From: CAYGTK01 sp964352775
GTDB lineage: Bacteria; Bacteroidota; Bacteroidia; Chitinophagales; CAIOSU01
Assembly: GCA_964352775.1 (NCBI GenBank)
Contig: CAYGTK010000107.1
Coordinates: forward strand, 1-14,392
Length of the DNA: 14,392 nt
Reading direction: 5' to 3'
The number at the start of each line of letters is the position of its first letter. Position 1 is the first letter of the stretch. Positions 7,550-14,392 of the stretch are shown piece after piece. Below the pieces are notes generated by a model. That model saw only the letters and a list, made by a program, of their open reading frames with translations. It was not told the origin of the DNA and did no database searches. The translations under genes were made by a program, and so were the position numbers.

Positions 7550-8400
7550 TTATTGCTCTGAAATAAATTCTAAGAACCGACGCATCAGGTCATTATTAGC
7601 TTCTTCGGTTTCTAGCATACTGAAGAAACCAATGGAATACTCTACCTGAAGTTGGGCTACCATATAATCATAAATGGAAACAGAATAGCCAAGTTGTGCT
7701 CGCAAAGTAGCATTTTGGGCATCAATTAGTTGAGTAATGCTAATAGTGCCTTGCTGGTAATTATCCTGCACTAGTTCGAAGTTGAGTTTTGCATTTTCGG
7801 CAGCAGTTCGACTAAAGTTGATATTGGTGTAGGCATTCAACAAGGAGAGTGCACTTGTACGGACGGACAACTCTAAATTCTGATCTAAGCTAAGTGTAGC
7901 GTTGTTTAACTGGGCTATCTGTATTCTCGATCGTTGAAGATCGACATGTCGTTTATTACTTTGAAAAATAGGATAGGACACCCCAAAACCAACATTCCAT
8001 TGATTCCTTTGTATCTCAAAGCCTGGGATACTTTGAGACTGGTCCATTTCAGACATACTCAACACTCTAGTGGCATTACCTTGTAGCGATACTGTTGGGG
8101 TGAAGTACAAGCGTCTGTTCTTTATCTTTTCGCGCTCAGCGGCTTTAATATTCTGAAGTATCTGCTGCTTTGATGGATTATTAGCGGTTGCTTCTTCTAC
8201 CAGAAATTCAGTAGCTATATCTAACGACTTGGGCGAGTTAACGAATTCAGATAGGGGATTTTCTTTAAATGCTCTGTATACCTTACTATCAAGACCTACA
8301 TCTTCAATATCAAATTCATCATCTAGCGTATTTGCCAAATAAGTGTTTAACTGAAGTTTGGCAGAAAGCAATGAGGTTTGAGCATTTATCACATCTTGTT
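7550..8400 (-). CDS. TolC-family outer-membrane channel, C-terminal part (same gene as 8411-9882)
   Basis: This is the second half of the outer-membrane efflux gene, separated from the first half by the ten-N gap. The frame is open from the gap edge (QDVINAQTSLLSAKLQLNTYL) to the stop at 7552-7550. It shows TolC-type helices: NAQTSLLSAKLQLN before the second repeat, the strand region YFTPTVSLQGNATRV, the YPIFQSNKRHVDLQRSR block typical of OMF repeats, and a C-terminal helix pair ending in QGTISITQLIDAQNATLRAQ. With the gap filled, the two OMF repeats would be complete. The two halves are out of register by one base if the gap is taken as exactly ten, so the true gap must differ from ten modulo 3 and no frameshift need be assumed. 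GTG at 8392 is not a real start. Confidence 0.9.
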
Positions 8401-8410
8401 NNNNNNNNNN
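8401..8410. other. Assembly gap inside the TolC-like gene
   Basis: Ten N residues split one gene. The flanking peptides DVYRLE and QDVINAQ are the two ends of the helix region that joins TolC repeats. Related channels usually have several more residues here, so the real gap is probably a few tens of bases or less. Its length must be congruent to 2 modulo 3 to keep the frame. Confidence 0.95.
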
Positions 8411-9882
8411 CTTTCTAAACGATAAACATCTGCATTACTCGATGAGCCTAAACTAGTTTTAGTGCGAGCTACTTCTAAGTTGGTTTGTGAGTTTTTTAGG
8501 TTTTCTTGTAATATCTTAAGGTTGGTTTTTGTGGCCAACACGTTAAAGTAGGTTTGATAGGTATTGAACATTACATCAAGGATGTTTGCTTCCGTTTCAA
8601 ACTCTTGCGCCTTCTTCAATATTTTTGAGATCTTAAGTGCAGCAATGGCTTCTTCTGAATACAATAACTGTGTAAGTTGTAATTGTCCATTCAGGGTACG
8701 CTCGGCAGAGAGCACATTTGCACTTTCGGGATTTATCTGTGAACCTGAAACAGATAGGTCTAAATTGGGTAATGATATAGTTCTTGCCTCCCTAATATCC
8801 TGCTGCGATAGTTCAATATTTTGATAGCTGATCTTTACATCTAGGTTATTCTCAAGTGCTTTTTGCATTACCTCTTCAAAAGAGTAGGTAGACATATTAA
8901 GGTCGTTCTGCCCAATTAGGTTGGCTGTAAACAGAATGTCGAAAGGGGGGGAGAGGTCTATAGTTCTGGCGGTATTTACATTAATGTAAAAGTTGTTCTT
9001 AAAGTTGATCTCTACAGGCATTTCCGATAGCTTATCGCCTGTAAGCCAGCTATCGAACATTATGGATGCCTTACGAATAACTTCTTCTAAGCCATTATCA
9101 TCTGAAATAGAACCTAGAATTCCCATATCTACATGGGCCTTAACACCAGAAAAAGAAGGTAGTTTATTCTCTTTTAGGTAGTCGGCAATAGCTCTAATAT
9201 CTTCATCAAGTCGACTATACATGGCTGTTAGATAAACGGCATCTATATTTTCAGGTATTCTATTTATAGAGCTCGGAATATCGCTTGTGAAAGGAACCAT
9301 GGTGATAGAGGTGCTGAACATCCGCTCAAAAGAATCTATAATGGCATATACCCCAGTAGTATCAAAGGTGATATTAGTATTAGCATCAGTAAGTATTGCC
9401 AGATCTTTGAAAGGATATAGCTTGTAGAATTGATCAAGCTCTTTTTCAAACTCTTGACTTGACCACACATAGCTGAAGTTTGCTACTCCCGAAGACCTGT
9501 TAGCATAGGGGATGCCTTGTAGATAAGGGTCAACTATACCTAGTCCTATTGTTGGTTTAGTAAAATCACCATTCAGTAATGTACCCTTAACACTTACTGC
9601 ACCCAGTAAGATCATAAAATCAGCTGTAGCACTTATTTTATCATAACTAGCTCTTGCTTGGTCTAGGCGATAGGTATCGTAGGAAACACCATTTTCTGCT
9701 AGTGTAACTTTTGTGGCAGAACCGCTGATACGGTCCATTTCATTCACTATCATACTAAGGATAGAATCTACTACAGGTATGGCCGAAAAATCGGTTACTA
9801 CACCTATCCTAACATTCTGCGCTGCTAAGCATTGAAAAGAAAATACCAAGCAAATAGCGAGTAAGCATTTAGTAGATGACAT
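8411..9882 (-). CDS. Binding-protein/TolC fusion outer-membrane channel, N-terminal part
   Basis: This is the first gene of the efflux operon, cut at its 3' side by the gap; 490 residues are readable. A Sec signal peptide covers 1-21 (cleavage near LAA-QN). Residues 24 to about 305 look like a type-1 periplasmic binding protein of the ABC substrate-binding kind: VRIGVVTDFSAIPVVD at the start, FMILLGAVS at 89-97, KPTIGLGIVDP at 109-119, FKDLAILTDANTN at 158-170, NIDAVYLTAMYSR at 212-224 and LPSFSGVKAHVDMGILGSIS at 241-260. From about 330 (YSFEEVMQKALENNLDVKISYQNIELSQQDIREARTISLPNLDLSVSG, in parts) the outer-membrane efflux domain begins. Ordinary TolC-type channels lack the N-terminal domain; with it the complete protein would be about 780 residues. 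The domain would sit in the periplasm, beside the adaptor. Its ligand is unknown. Confidence 0.9.
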
Positions 9883-9926
9883 AGCACTTCTGAATTATGA
9901 TCGCAAGATAATGATATGAAGTAGAA

Positions 9927-9950
9927 AGACTCTTAACATATGATAAGTCT
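9927..9950. promoter_or_regulatory. Imperfect inverted repeat upstream of the efflux operon
   Basis: AGACT-C-TTA and TAAGTCT pair over eight bases with one bulged C around an 8-base spacer. It lies 45 bases upstream of the first efflux gene, within the divergent spacer. TATCTTGC near 9900-9907 (minus strand) resembles a degenerate -7 box, so the repeat would lie just upstream of that promoter. An operator role is possible but unproven. Confidence 0.3.
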
Positions 9951-10006
9951 ATAGATGAGACAGTACAGGTTGTTAGAAGAAAAGAATGAAATAGAAAATG
10001 TTAAAT

Positions 10007-10030
10007 AACTACTTCTTTTGAAAGGTAGTT
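10007..10030. repeat. Hairpin containing a half copy of the repeated element
   Basis: AACTAC pairs with GTAGTT, with additional T-G and T-A pairs, around a short pyrimidine-rich loop. The right part, AAAGGTAGTTCA at 10021-10032, is identical to the left arm of the hairpin at 10844-10855 and differs by two bases from 3266-3277. The complementary arm of that element (TGAACTGCCTTT) is missing here. Confidence 0.35.
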
Positions 10031-10037
10031 CAGATAG

Positions 10038-10059
10038 AATTGCATAGCTATTTGCAATT
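10038..10059. promoter_or_regulatory. Inverted repeat upstream of the nitrilase-family gene
   Basis: The arms AATTGCA and TGCAATT are perfect 7-bp complements separated by the 8-base spacer TAGCTATT. It lies 55 bases upstream of the hydrolase start, in the region shared with the divergent efflux operon. It is a candidate regulator binding site; no clear -7/-33 promoter was found beside it. Confidence 0.35.
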
Positions 10060-10114
10060 GAAGAACCAGTAATTAGCTAGCTTAGTGTGATAGCGATACC
10101 CTTAATAAATTGTA

Positions 10115-10828
10115 ATGATAGTTGCTGCCGCTCAAACTAAGCCATTTAGATATGATGTAAATTCCAATCTACAGGATCATATTAGGTTAGTAAATAGGGC
10201 CGCTGATAAAAATGCCGACCTGATATTATTCCCTGAAATGTCTTTAACAGGATATGAAAGAGAGGATGCTAAAGGTTCAGCCTTTCAAGTAAATGATGCT
10301 AGGCTAGAGGAACTAAAAAGACTATCAGATAAAAGAAGGATAACTATTATTGCTGGCGCACCTATAGCCTTTAAAGAAGGACTCACTATAGGGGCTTTTA
10401 TCATTCAGCCTGATAAGGATATAATGATATACACTAAACAGCACTTACATGGTGACGAGAATTTGTATTTCAGCACTTTGTCAGGTTTCAACCCGATAAT
10501 TGAGCTAAATAACGAAAGAATAGCTCTAGCCATATGTGCAGATATTAATCATACAACGCATGCAGAGAACTGTTATAACAGTGGCTGCACACTTTACCTA
10601 GCTGGAATATTTGATACACCTGATGATACCCAGAAAGCTCATCGGCTTTTATCAGGTTATACTAAGATGTTCTCTTTAAAAGTGTTAATGGCCAATTTTG
10701 CTGGGTCATCGTGGGGTCTAGATGCTGGTGGAAAAAGTGCCTATTGGAATAAAGAAGGAGAGTTAGTTGCAAAGCTTGACCATCAAGAAAGCGGGCTGTT
10801 AGTGATAGACACAGAGCATGAATTTTGA
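10115..10828 (+). CDS. Carbon-nitrogen hydrolase (nitrilase superfamily)
   Basis: This 237-residue cytoplasmic enzyme carries the nitrilase-superfamily catalytic triad: E41 in LILFPEMSLTGYE, K108 in YTKQHLHGDE, and nucleophile C141 in ALAICADINH. A second conserved acid (E115) follows the lysine in the usual position, and the C-terminal GGKSAYWNKEGELVA (205-219) matches the family's glycine-rich strand. Members hydrolyse amides, nitriles or carbamoyl groups, or act as amidotransferase domains; the substrate cannot be told from sequence. It is somewhat shorter than the usual 260-300 residues but looks complete. It is transcribed alone, divergent from the efflux operon, and is followed by a hairpin terminator at 10844. 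The ATG at 10115 keeps the first strand (MIVAAAQT), which is the normal family start. Confidence 0.92.
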   Translation: MIVAAAQTKPFRYDVNSNLQDHIRLVNRAADKNADLILFPEMSLTGYEREDAKGSAFQVNDARLEELKRLSDKRRITIIAGAPIAFKEGLTIGAFIIQPDKDIMIYTKQHLHGDENLYFSTLSGFNPIIELNNERIALAICADINHTTHAENCYNSGCTLYLAGIFDTPDDTQKAHRLLSGYTKMFSLKVLMANFAGSSWGLDAGGKSAYWNKEGELVAKLDHQESGLLVIDTEHEF

Positions 10829-10843
10829 GCGAAATGAAATTAA

Positions 10844-10870
10844 AAAGGTAGTTCAAAATGAACTGCCTTT
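10844..10870 (+). terminator. Hairpin terminator between convergent transcripts (copy 2 of the repeated hairpin)
   Basis: Arms AAAGGTAGTTCA and TGAACTGCCTTT pair over 12 positions with one T-G wobble in the plus-strand RNA, around an AAA loop. It follows the hydrolase stop by 15 bases and is followed by pyrimidine-rich CTCTCT. Read on the minus strand it is followed by TTTAATTTC, so it may also end the gene fragment at 10909-10954. Confidence 0.65.
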
Positions 10871-10908
10871 CTCTCTAACAGCGGAGGTCGAACTTAGATA
10901 AGGGAGCA

Positions 10909-10978
10909 CTAGTGTTCATCTTCAGTAAGATCTGCGATAATAGTTATAGACGAGNNNNNNNNNNTTATTAAGCTTCAT
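10909..10978 (-). CDS. Possible minus-strand gene hidden by an assembly gap (both ends partial)
   Basis: Left of the gap the minus strand has an open frame of 15 codons ending SSITIIADLTEDEH and TAG at 10911-10909, followed 39 bases later by the hairpin at 10844-10870. Right of the gap the same strand has ATG AAG CTT AAT at 10978-10967, running into the N run. Start, end, strand and terminator position agree with one gene whose middle is missing. The two ends are out of register for a gap of exactly ten, so the real gap must be a multiple of 3. Each piece is short enough to be open by chance, and no family can be named. Confidence 0.3.
10955..10964. other. Assembly gap
   Basis: Ten N residues of unknown true length lie between the nitrilase-family gene and the large secreted protein gene. 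Material of any length, possibly a whole gene, may be missing. Confidence 0.95.
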
Positions 10979-11035
10979 AAAAATACTGCTTCCTCTTCAT
11001 CTTATAAATTGATAAAACTCCGTTAGTAAACGAGT

Positions 11036-11066
11036 TTGTGAAGGTGGAGTGGATCGGGTATCTTTA
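11036..11066 (+). promoter_or_regulatory. Bacteroidota-type promoter of the secreted protein gene
   Basis: TTG at 11036-11038 and TATCTTTA at 11059-11066 are separated by 20 bases, matching the -33/-7 layout of the primary sigma factor in this phylum with one mismatch in the TAnnTTTG box. Transcription would start near 11071, leaving a leader of about ten bases before the ATG at 11080. Confidence 0.55.
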
Positions 11067-11079
11067 GGGAAATTAATAT

Positions 11080-13995
11080 ATGTTCACTAGAAGCCTGCTT
11101 TCAATACTAAGTATTTGCCTTTTGCCCTTACTTTCACTGGGGCAAAATGTTGGCTTAGACTCATTGAGCTCTATTGAAATTAGCGGCCAGTCCGCTTCTG
11201 AGATATGGGCATATGCTGACAGTAATGGTAATGAATATGCCTTAATGGGCACCAATAGGGGCTTCCATGTTATTGATGTTACCACTCCTACAAACCCGCT
11301 ATTACTTTTTTATGTACCTGGTGTTTTAACCACTTGGCGAGATGTTAAAACATGGAGCCATTATGCCTATCTGGTTCATGAAGGAAGCTCTGCACTCAGT
11401 TCTGGATTACAGATCTTCGATCTAAGCTACCTTCCCGATTCCCTACCAATAGTTAGTACAGGTCTAGGTACCGGTTTCCAAAGTGCTCACAATATTTTTA
11501 TTGATGAAAATGGTATTGGCTACATCTGTGGAGGTAACAATATCTTTCCCCGAGGTGTTGAAATAATAGACATTGCTAGCAACCCAACCAACCCTGCAGT
11601 TTTGGGAACTTACACAGCTAATTATGTGCACGATCTGTTTGTAAGGGGCGATACCATGTGGACGGCCGAGATAAATGCTGGTCAGTTTTCCGTTGTAGAT
11701 GTAAGTGATAAAGCTGCTCCCCAAGTGTTAGCGACCAAAAGTACGCAGCTAAACTTCACTCACAATGTTTGGCTTACTGATGATGGAAATTACCTGCTAA
11801 CCACCGATGAACGACCTGATGCGGAAATAGGTATATACGATGTTAGTGATCTGAACGATATTGAAAAGGTAGACTTTTATCAAACCAATCCTGGTAGTGG
11901 TATTCTTCCACACAATGTATTTGTGGATGGCGATCTCGCCTACATATCTTATTATACAGATGGTGTGATCGTGTTAGACATCTCTCAACCTGAAAATGTA
12001 ATAGAAATTGGTCGGTTTGATACCTCCCCACTTTCTAATTCAACTTTTAATGGCTGCTGGGGAGTATACTCTTATTTACCTTCTGGAAATGTATTAGCAA
12101 GCGATAGACAAACAGGGCTATTTGTGTTAGGAACCGATAGCCTATTACGGGCCTGTTACTTAGAAGGTACCGCAACCGAATATGGAAGCAATAACTTACT
12201 ATTTCAGGTATCGGTCGATCTAATAGAACCCCTCATCAATACGTCTACCAACTTTTTGGGTGAATACCGTACCGGTTTAGCACAAAGTGGAAGCTACACC
12301 GTAGTTTTTTCAAAAAGCGGTTATTTGAGTGATACAGTTTTTAATGTGCCCCTTAGCAATGGTAACATCTATCAATTAGATTTAGCGCTAATTCCAGAAG
12401 ACACTACTACATTCAGTGGCTACATAAAAACGACTGACTCTATAGCAATAACTGATGCCCAAGTTTGGCTAATTGGTCCAGACACTTCACGGTTTACATT
12501 TTCGGATACATCGGGTTACTATGCGTTTGATAGTGTTGCGCCAGGTAATTATCAATTACAAGTAGCTAAATGGGGCTACCACGCCCAGGCCGATACGTTG
12601 TTAATTGCAACAACAGTTGCTAATGCCGACTTCTACTTAACTGTTGGTTACAAGGATGACTTTTTGCTAGACCTAGGTTGGACCAATATCTCTACAGCTA
12701 CTTCGGGCTTATGGGAGCGTGGTGTGCCTCAACTAGCTTTGGCCGATACACTAGTAAGTCAGCCAGGGGAAGACCTAGAGAACGACCTAGGCGAGCAGGC
12801 CTATTTAACAGGAAACATGGCAGGTAATGCTGACTTAAGTGATGTGGACAGTGGTTATGTGCAATTACTATCTCCACTTATGGATCTAAGAGACTTCGAT
12901 TGGCCAGTTGTTAATGTTTGGCAATGGTTCTCAATAATTACTAATGGCGATAGTACTTTAGACAATAACATGTCCTTCAGCCTAGTCCATTCCAACGGTA
13001 TTACGCCATTAATTATATCAACAAGCTCTACTATGGCTTGGGAAGAACTGTATTTACCGCTTCCGCAGACAATAACTAAAATAGATAGCGCCGTTCAATT
13101 ATTGGTTGCCGTTGTAGATAGTGTAGGTAACAGTATTGTAGATGCTGGCATTGATGGTTTTGAAACTAAGGCCCTGCAAGAAACGGGATTGCCTATTCCC
13201 AATTTTGGTAGTTTACAACAAGAACTTTGCTTAGGTGATTCCTTATATCTGACTGATGGCTCTACAGGCATAATTGATACATGGCTATGGGAAATAACTT
13301 CTAACAGCTATACTGTAGCTTCCAGTCAGCAACATCCAAGGTTATTATTAGATAGCACTGGTACCTATACCGTTAAGCTCTTTTTAACTAATTCCCAAGG
13401 TACTATCTCTCTTATCAAAGAGACCTACATCACCGTATCAGCATCGCTACAGATAGAATTGACCACGGTTAATGAAAGCTTTATTGACTCATCAGATGGG
13501 GCAGTTTTTATAAATGTATTAAGTGGCACACCACCTTACACGTTTAACTATACTCCACTGCTACCAGACACTAACCAGCATCAAAACTTAGTTCCTGGTA
13601 TTTACGATGTATCCATTACAGATACCAACAACTGTTCCCTAGATACCTTATTTGAAATAGCCATTGGGGTTGTATTTGTGGACACTACTATTATTGATAC
13701 CACGATAATTGATACTACTATAATAGACACAACCACTAGCATTATTCTTATAAGTCCAAGTGAAGGAATGACCGTATACCCTAATCCCTTTTCGGGAAGC
13801 TTTTTTATTAGCACTGCTGAGTATACGCCAAACACCATCCTTACTCTAACCAATATTTTGGGTGAACGGCTTTATGAAATTCCATTGTTTCAAAAAGAAG
13901 AAAGCTTAGAGCTCAACTTAGCTGATGGTATGTACATTATTCAATTACGACAGGGCAATACGTTGTTCAAGCCCATACGCATACTAAAACAATAG
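11080..13995 (+). CDS. Secreted choice-of-anchor-B (LVIVD repeat) protein with T9SS sorting domain
   Basis: A 971-residue extracellular or cell-surface protein. A signal peptide covers 1-21 (LLPLLSLGQ). Residues 30-355 form the choice-of-anchor-B/LVIVD beta-propeller-like region, with repeats such as GFHVIDVTTPTNPLLL, GVEIIDIASNPTNPAVLG, QFSVVDVSDKAAPQVLA and GVIVLDISQPENVIEIG, and conserved HN and HD pairs (SAHNIF, FTHNVW, LPHNVF, YVHDLF). Two carboxypeptidase-regulatory-like beta-sandwiches follow (about 360-438 and 444-522). Next come a jelly-roll-like region (525-695), a PKD-like domain (about 704-786) and a SprB-like segment (790-862). A DTTII linker and a type A C-terminal sorting domain (895-971; YPNPFSGSFFI, then a KPIRILKQ end) complete it. 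The sorting domain marks export by the type IX system; its secretion machinery is not in this window. The function of the propeller is unknown. Confidence 0.93.
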   Translation: MFTRSLLSILSICLLPLLSLGQNVGLDSLSSIEISGQSASEIWAYADSNGNEYALMGTNRGFHVIDVTTPTNPLLLFYVPGVLTTWRDVKTWSHYAYLVHEGSSALSSGLQIFDLSYLPDSLPIVSTGLGTGFQSAHNIFIDENGIGYICGGNNIFPRGVEIIDIASNPTNPAVLGTYTANYVHDLFVRGDTMWTAEINAGQFSVVDVSDKAAPQVLATKSTQLNFTHNVWLTDDGNYLLTTDERPDAEIGIYDVSDLNDIEKVDFYQTNPGSGILPHNVFVDGDLAYISYYTDGVIVLDISQPENVIEIGRFDTSPLSNSTFNGCWGVYSYLPSGNVLASDRQTGLFVLGTDSLLRACYLEGTATEYGSNNLLFQVSVDLIEPLINTSTNFLGEYRTGLAQSGSYTVVFSKSGYLSDTVFNVPLSNGNIYQLDLALIPEDTTTFSGYIKTTDSIAITDAQVWLIGPDTSRFTFSDTSGYYAFDSVAPGNYQLQVAKWGYHAQADTLLIATTVANADFYLTVGYKDDFLLDLGWTNISTATSGLWERGVPQLALADTLVSQPGEDLENDLGEQAYLTGNMAGNADLSDVDSGYVQLLSPLMDLRDFDWPVVNVWQWFSIITNGDSTLDNNMSFSLVHSNGITPLIISTSSTMAWEELYLPLPQTITKIDSAVQLLVAVVDSVGNSIVDAGIDGFETKALQETGLPIPNFGSLQQELCLGDSLYLTDGSTGIIDTWLWEITSNSYTVASSQQHPRLLLDSTGTYTVKLFLTNSQGTISLIKETYITVSASLQIELTTVNESFIDSSDGAVFINVLSGTPPYTFNYTPLLPDTNQHQNLVPGIYDVSITDTNNCSLDTLFEIAIGVVFVDTTIIDTTIIDTTIIDTTTSIILISPSEGMTVYPNPFSGSFFISTAEYTPNTILTLTNILGERLYEIPLFQKEESLELNLADGMYIIQLRQGNTLFKPIRILKQ
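13681..13740 (+). repeat. Tandem 15-base coding repeat (DTTII linker)
   Basis: Units begin at 13681, 13696, 13711 and 13726. The first three encode Asp-Thr-Thr-Ile-Ile each time; the fourth is a degenerate DTTTS. The units differ mainly at third codon positions, so the peptide is better conserved than the DNA. The repeat separates the SprB-like segment from the T9SS sorting domain and is probably a flexible or threonine-modified spacer. Confidence 0.85.
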
Positions 13996-14169
13996 ATCTT
14001 TTTTGAAACTGCGTACTAAGTGTGCCTCAAGGTCATAGGAAAGGCTACCATATCGTTCTTCTATTGACTAGTCGCTTTTAATAAAAACAGTATATAGACT
14101 ATAGCAGCTAAGTGTTTGATGTGTGTAAAGCAGTGGTTTCCGTCCCCTATAACGCTTCTTACAATTAAA

Positions 14170-14201
14170 AAACCCTTGTAACTTATTAGTTACAAGGGTT
14201 T
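14170..14201 (-). terminator. Rho-independent terminator of tRNA-fMet
   Basis: A perfect 14-bp stem (AAACCCTTGTAACT and AGTTACAAGGGTTT) closes a TATT/AATA loop. On the minus strand it starts 15 bases after the tRNA and runs into TTTTAATTG. This is the strongest terminator in the window; on the plus strand no T-tract follows. Confidence 0.9.
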
Positions 14202-14215
14202 AACTCTAAGAGTAG

Positions 14216-14288
<73 letters not shown>

Positions 14289-14298
14289 ATGTGGAGGG

Positions 14299-14329
14299 CA
14301 AATATACGAACCTTTAAAAGTCTGTGCAA
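14299..14329 (-). promoter_or_regulatory. Promoter of tRNA-fMet
   Basis: On the minus strand TTG (14329-14327), a 20-base spacer and TATATTTG (14306-14299) match the Bacteroidota -33/-7 consensus exactly. The start would fall around 14292-14295, only a few bases before the mature tRNA 5' end. Confidence 0.8.
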
Positions 14330-14360
14330 GTAATACTCAAATTCACTACAACTAATTCAG

Positions 14361-14368
14361 TATCTTTG
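14361..14368 (+). promoter_or_regulatory. -7 box of a plus-strand promoter
   Basis: TATCTTTG is a perfect TAnnTTTG box, seven bases before an ATG at 14376. No TTG is seen at the -33 position (CAA lies there). Transcription would begin at or just before the ATG. Confidence 0.6.
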
Positions 14369-14375
14369 CGGCCCA

Positions 14376-14392
14376 ATGGAGCAACATAAAGC
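14376..14392 (+). CDS. Start of a gene running off the right edge
   Basis: ATG at 14376 opens a frame reading MEQHK to the window edge. Only the position, just behind a perfect -7 box and divergent from tRNA-fMet, supports it. The fragment is far too short to assign. If the start is correct, the mRNA would have essentially no 5' leader. Confidence 0.4.

Noticed and set aside
8389..8401. Frameshift or pseudogene in the TolC-like gene
   Set aside because: The break coincides with the ten-N gap; a wrong gap length explains the frame change and both halves have intact family motifs.
11843..12031. Minus-strand frames inside the large secreted protein gene
   Set aside because: They have no motif and lie opposite conserved LVIVD repeats.
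13602..13853. 83-codon minus-strand frame with VVSIIVVSIIVV repeats
   Set aside because: It is the reverse complement of the DTTII coding repeat within a clearly coding plus-strand gene.
13996..14169. Possible small genes or a terminator after the secreted protein gene
   Set aside because: Only frames of about 20 codons or fewer exist and no stable stem with a T-tract was found.

Overview
The window looks like a chromosomal fragment of a free-living, probably marine or aquatic, member of the Bacteroidota (Cytophagia/Flavobacteriia-like). The evidence is a secreted protein with a type IX secretion C-terminal sorting domain, promoters of the TTG-N20-TAnnTTTG type, near-absence of Shine-Dalgarno sequences, and AT-rich coding sequence. 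I cannot name the genus. The sequence is a draft scaffold: two runs of ten N (8401-8410 and 10955-10964) are unsized gaps.

Layout. (1) 1-2226, minus strand: an operon reading a DUF1611 (DgcN-like) P-loop protein, an alanine/ornithine-type PLP racemase overlapping it by 19 bases, and the first 27 codons of a third gene running off the left edge. It looks like D-amino-acid or acyl-amino-acid metabolism. A perfect 8-bp inverted repeat lies about 50 bases upstream of its first start codon. (2) 2338-2460, minus: a 40-residue lysine-rich protein. (3) 2652-3212, minus: an AraC-type regulator with a metal-binding-domain-like N-terminus. (4) 3316-9882, minus: a three-gene tripartite RND efflux operon in the order outer-membrane channel, lipoprotein adaptor, inner-membrane pump. 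The channel gene is unusual: a periplasmic-binding-protein-like domain of about 300 residues is fused in front of the TolC barrel/coil domain. It is cut by the first assembly gap. (5) 10115-10828, plus: a nitrilase-superfamily hydrolase, divergent from the efflux operon across a 232-base spacer with two inverted repeats. (6) 10829-11079: a hairpin terminator, the second gap with the ends of a probable minus-strand gene on its two sides, and a promoter. (7) 11080-13995, plus: a 971-residue secreted choice-of-anchor-B/LVIVD-repeat protein with a T9SS sorting domain. (8) 14170-14392: an initiator tRNA-Met on the minus strand with its own promoter and strong terminator, and a plus-strand promoter with the first codons of a further gene.

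The most notable points are the binding-protein/TolC fusion in an RND operon whose pump lacks two of the classical proton-relay residues, a dispersed hairpin family shared by the 3' ends of two unrelated transcription units, the tightly coupled DUF1611-racemase pair, and the small lysine-rich gene. No mobile element, CRISPR array, riboswitch or rRNA is visible. The stretch 13996-14169 holds nothing I can support.
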